Assembly (NCBI GenBank): GCA_002482435.1
Contig: DLFZ01000249.1
Coordinates: forward strand, 256 to 8,866
Reading direction: 5' to 3'
Origin: Christensenella sp. UBA7707
GTDB lineage: Bacteria; Bacillota; Clostridia; Christensenellales; CAG-138
DNA: 8,611 bases
Part shown: one piece after another, positions 7,122 through 8,611 of the stretch
Layout of the letters: every line of letters begins with the position of its first letter
Numbering within the stretch: the stretch's first letter is position 1
Made by a program: the position numbers and the translations under genes
The notes under the pieces: generated by a model
What the model was told of the DNA's origin: nothing
The model's database searches: none
The model's input: only the letters and a program-made list of their open reading frames with translations

Positions 7122-7142
7122 GTGACAAATAGGGTAAAGCCT

Positions 7143-7577
7143 TCACCGCGGCAAGCGTATGCTTCCCTCACCGCCCATCAAAGCGGTCATCTCCTCTATG
7201 CGCTCCAACGGGAAAGGCGGCTCGCAAAGAGGCTTCATGGCAATGCTCATAAGCTTCATGGGGTTATCATCCGCCGCAACGCGGTTAGACGAAAATCCCC
7301 CACACCTGCGACAGCGGTGGATGATCGCCCATTCACCGCCTTTTCGTACCCATACTGCCACGGGCTCCATGATACCGCCGCAGTCGGATTCCCTGTCTCC
7401 GGGTTCCACGTCTACATGCAGGCTCGAAAGGCAGTTTGGACAATGGTTGCGATGATCGCTCCCTGCCCCCATGGGAAAAACTTGGCGGTCGCAAACCTTA
7501 CAGGTAAATATATCATTGCAGGCATGAGTTTTAAAATACCCTTTCTCATATTGCCTGCGTTTATTTTCTCGGTTCAT
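7143..7577 (-). CDS. RNHCP domain protein
   Basis: A 144-residue cytoplasmic protein carrying the eponymous RNHCP motif: DHRNHCPNCLSSLHVD (residues 41-56), then PGDRESDCGGIMEPV (59-73), GGEWAIIHRCRRCG (80-93) and NRVAADDNP (98-106). Cysteine pairs at 26/29, 46/49 and 89/92 suggest zinc-ribbon-type metal binding; Cys66 is a further conserved-looking cysteine. The biochemical function of this Pfam family is unknown to me. Start: ATG at 7577-7575 has GGAGG about nine bases upstream; an in-frame start 27 bases earlier has no comparable site. It is a lone gene facing the candidate plus-strand transcript on its left and preceded by a structured leader (7600-7661). Confidence 0.9.
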   Translation of the reverse strand: MNRENKRRQYEKGYFKTHACNDIFTCKVCDRQVFPMGAGSDHRNHCPNCLSSLHVDVEPGDRESDCGGIMEPVAVWVRKGGEWAIIHRCRRCGGFSSNRVAADDNPMKLMSIAMKPLCEPPFPLERIEEMTALMGGEGSIRLPR

Positions 7578-7599
7578 GCAATACTTCCTCCAAAAAGTT

Positions 7600-7661
7600 A
7601 GCAAATCTTCCTTTTGGGAGGAATGCGGCGTTTATTTGCTGCAAACCTCCCGGTTTGCAAC
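7600..7661 (-). promoter_or_regulatory. Structured leader upstream of the RNHCP gene
   Basis: On the minus strand there are two adjoining inverted repeats. The first is GTTGCAAACC/GGTTTGCAGC around GGGA (7661-7638), 10 bp with one G-U pair. The second is AGCAAAT/ATTTGCT (7640-7600) with an inner TTCC/GGAA. They share bases at 7638-7640, and both contain the GCAAA/TTTGC core, so they could be mutually exclusive. The ribosome binding site follows about 10 bases later. No known riboswitch class was recognised. Confidence 0.4.
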
Positions 7662-7935
7662 ACTCTCCATATGACTAAACTGCATCAAAAAACATGCTCC
7701 TCTCTAGCTAGATATTCTGATATAGGGTGATTATCACCTCGTCTGTACACGCACAGATGGTTCTCCGCGCGCACAGTTATACGATAGCATAAAAGAAGCG
7801 TGTTGAAAAGATAAACTCGCACAAGAGGATCGCCTGCATTCTGAATTACGTTTTTGCCCCATGTGCGTAAAAGCAAAATTTAGATTTGAAGAGATGCCGT
7901 TTACGGTATAAAATTTAACCAGGGGTAGGACAAGC
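7662..7935. other. Gene-free, AT-rich interval
   Basis: Nothing coding is seen. It holds the perfect odd palindrome GGTGATTATCACC (7726-7738), a TCTGT/ACAGA pair next to it (7742-7757) and CTAGCTAG near 7704-7711. It should contain the promoter of the RNHCP gene (minus strand) and of the small-gene pair (plus strand), but no strong -35/-10 pair was found for the former. Confidence 0.5.
7886..7912 (+). promoter_or_regulatory. Weak candidate promoter of the small-gene pair
   Basis: TATAAA (7907-7912) is a good -10 box. The best -35 match is TTGAAG (7886-7891), only four of six bases and with a short 15-bp spacer. The start would be near 7919, giving a leader of about 135 bases that contains the nested hairpin at 7936-7978. 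Confidence 0.25.
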
Positions 7936-7978
7936 TGCATTCCAGCGCAGCGAAAACTTTCGCTTCCCACTGAATGCA
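7936..7978 (+). promoter_or_regulatory. Nested stem-loop in the leader of the small-gene pair
   Basis: The outer stem TGCATTC(C)AG pairs with CTGAATGCA, nine pairs with one bulged C. Inside lies AGCGAA/TTCGCT (7949-7954 with 7959-7964) around AACT. No T tract follows, so it is not a terminator. If the promoter at 7886-7912 is right, this is a 5' leader structure about 75 bases before the start codon. The function is unknown. Confidence 0.45.
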
Positions 7979-8054
7979 AAATTCTAAATGGTATGGAAAT
8001 CGTAGATTCACTTTCTCGTTTCGAATAGAGCACATTGTTTGCAAAGGGGATTCT

Positions 8055-8246
8055 ATGGAGAACTTTACAAAAGGCGAATTGGAAGAAGCCCTTCGGGCTA
8101 TCGTCTCTACCATCGGCAAGTGCGAAAAGGCGCAGCCAAAATTGAAGGAGGGCACTTCCCAGCACACGCTGCTAATCCGCCGCATCAAGGCGCTTCGCAT
8201 CGCCTCGGCGCTGATCGAAAGGGAACTAGCAGAAATACCGCAGTGA
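8055..8246 (+). CDS. Conserved small helical protein (63 residues), function unknown
   Basis: Short cytoplasmic protein, mostly helical and charged: FTKGELEEALRAIVSTI then KCEKAQPKLKEGTSQHTLL (residues 22-40) and RRIKALRIASALIEREL. I recognise the KCEKAQxKLKxGTSQHTLL pattern as a widespread uncharacterised small protein of Clostridia and relatives; no function is known to me. The start ATG at 8055 has AAGGGG ending five to six bases upstream; an in-frame ATG at 7974 would add 27 residues of a different style and lies inside the hairpin, so is rejected. It is followed after 28 bp by the DUF1653 gene, probably in one transcript. Confidence 0.85.
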   Translation: MENFTKGELEEALRAIVSTIGKCEKAQPKLKEGTSQHTLLIRRIKALRIASALIERELAEIPQ

Positions 8247-8274
8247 ACACAGGAAAGAATTGAGGGCGCTCCTT

Positions 8275-8496
8275 ATGGACGAGTTCAAACCGGGCATATA
8301 CCGGCATTTTAAAGGCAACGAATACGAACTTTTATACTTAGCGAAGCATTCGGAAACGAGAGAGGATATGGTGGTCTACCGTGCGCTGTACGGCGAACGC
8401 GGCATTTGGGTGCGCCCGGCCGCTATGTGGAATGAGGTTGTGGAACGGGATGGTATGCAGGTAAAGCGATTTCGCTATGTGAGAGAGGAGCCGTAA
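8275..8496 (+). CDS. DUF1653 domain protein
   Basis: A 73-residue protein matching the DUF1653 pattern almost end to end: FKPGIYRHFKGNEYELLYLAKHSET... VVYRALYGERGIWVRP, then W.EVVERDG and KRFRYV. The family is widespread, small and probably soluble; its function is not established. The start ATG at 8275 has GAGGG eight bases upstream. A TTG at 8260 with AGGA ahead of it would add five residues and is a reasonable alternative. It lies 28 bp after the small helical-protein gene, so is likely co-transcribed. No intrinsic terminator is seen in the 64 bases before repeat copy B. Confidence 0.9.
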   Translation: MDEFKPGIYRHFKGNEYELLYLAKHSETREDMVVYRALYGERGIWVRPAAMWNEVVERDGMQVKRFRYVREEP

Positions 8497-8560
8497 AACA
8501 ATCCCGAAACGGTACATTGAACAGGGGTGAACTTGCGAAAAGCAAACAATTATTCAACTA

Positions 8561-8611
8561 CGGTATTCTTTCAAAGGGAAAAAAGCAATTTGCTATTTTC
8601 CCCTTCTGTTG
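8561..8611 (+). repeat. Repeat copy B (51 bp, cut by window end)
   Basis: The second copy of the element at 6895-6945, about 80 percent identical by eye with one extra A. Here GGGAAAA pairs with TTTTCCC around AAGCAATTTGCTA. The C-G pair at the matching place in copy A is a G-C pair here, so pairing is kept although both bases changed. It may continue beyond the window. Confidence 0.6.

Larger units (their letters stand above)
6600..7142. other. Long non-coding interval with several plus-strand stem-loops
   Basis: There is no convincing protein gene on either strand. From left to right it holds: the palindrome GAAGCGCTTC (6673-6682), which shares AGCGCTT with the operator at 6513-6526; a weak stem TGGCTC/GAGCCA (6756-6780); a two-tier stem-loop at 6802-6839 (CGGAGC/GCTCCG outside CATTGA/TCAATG); repeat copy A at 6895-6945; and a 9-bp stem plus terminator at 7048-7121. 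The open frames present are short and lack ribosome binding sites or family motifs, apart from a 42-codon frame at 7004-7132 that is judged doubtful. Confidence 0.6.

Noticed and set aside
7004..7132. 42-codon plus-strand frame starting MKTIIVSSTNQG with GAGG seven bases upstream
   Set aside because: The last third contains the terminator hairpin and T tract, so most transcripts would end before its stop. No family was recognised. It remains a weak alternative to the RNA hypothesis.
6823..7146. 107-codon minus-strand open frame
   Set aside because: It overlaps repeat copy A and the hairpins, has no convincing ribosome binding site and no family pattern, and its start overlaps the end of the RNHCP gene.
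7017..7601. 194-codon plus-strand open frame
   Set aside because: It is opposite the RNHCP gene and would read through the terminator at 7102-7121; no ribosome binding site was seen.
7734..8165. 143-codon minus-strand open frame
   Set aside because: It covers the intergenic hairpins and the start of the conserved 63-residue protein on the other strand; no motif or ribosome binding site was seen.
1..8611. tRNA, rRNA, CRISPR array, insertion sequence or phage genes
   Set aside because: No cloverleaf, rRNA segment, regularly spaced repeats, transposase or phage-like protein was seen on either strand.

Overview
The window looks like chromosomal DNA from a Gram-positive, Clostridia-type bacterium, possibly an Oscillospiraceae-like gut or anaerobic lineage. 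The reasons are strong purine-rich Shine-Dalgarno sites, TTG and GTG starts, a sugar-binding lipoprotein with a classical lipobox, a sugar ABC operon without its own ATPase, and small conserved proteins (an RNHCP protein, a DUF1653 protein and a KCEKAQ-type small protein) familiar from that group. The taxonomic call is inference from gene content and style.

Left three quarters (1-6566, minus strand): one sugar-uptake and phosphorolysis operon, transcribed right to left. A good sigma-A-type promoter (TTGACA, 17 bp, TATATT, 6538-6566) and a 14-bp near-palindrome just after the start site (6513-6526, LacI-type operator candidate) precede the genes. The order is: extracellular solute-binding lipoprotein (4972-6462), two MalF/MalG-type permeases (3915-4820 and 3021-3902), a complete GH65 enzyme of about 764 residues (676-2970), and a second, different GH65 enzyme that runs off the left edge (1-662). 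The second GH65 gene starts with TTG, and its ribosome binding site overlaps the stop of the first. Two strong hairpins lie between the binding-protein gene and the permease genes, where differential expression is expected. The likely pathway is uptake of an alpha-glucosyl disaccharide or glucoside, then intracellular phosphorolysis to beta-glucose 1-phosphate plus an acceptor. Beta-phosphoglucomutase, the ATPase and the regulator are not in this window. The exact disaccharide cannot be read from the sequence.

Middle (about 6570-7142): no convincing protein gene. The plus strand carries several stem-loops, a 51-bp repeated element and, at 7048-7121, a 9-bp stem followed by a rho-independent terminator pointing right. 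That terminator has no annotated gene to serve, so an uncharacterised plus-strand RNA is the best candidate for something new here.

Right (7143-8611): a minus-strand RNHCP zinc-binding-type protein with a structured leader; a 477-bp gap (7578-8054) holding palindromes and a nested hairpin; then a plus-strand pair of small genes (63-residue conserved protein and DUF1653 protein). The last 51 bases are a second copy of the repeat, with a compensatory base-pair change in its stem.
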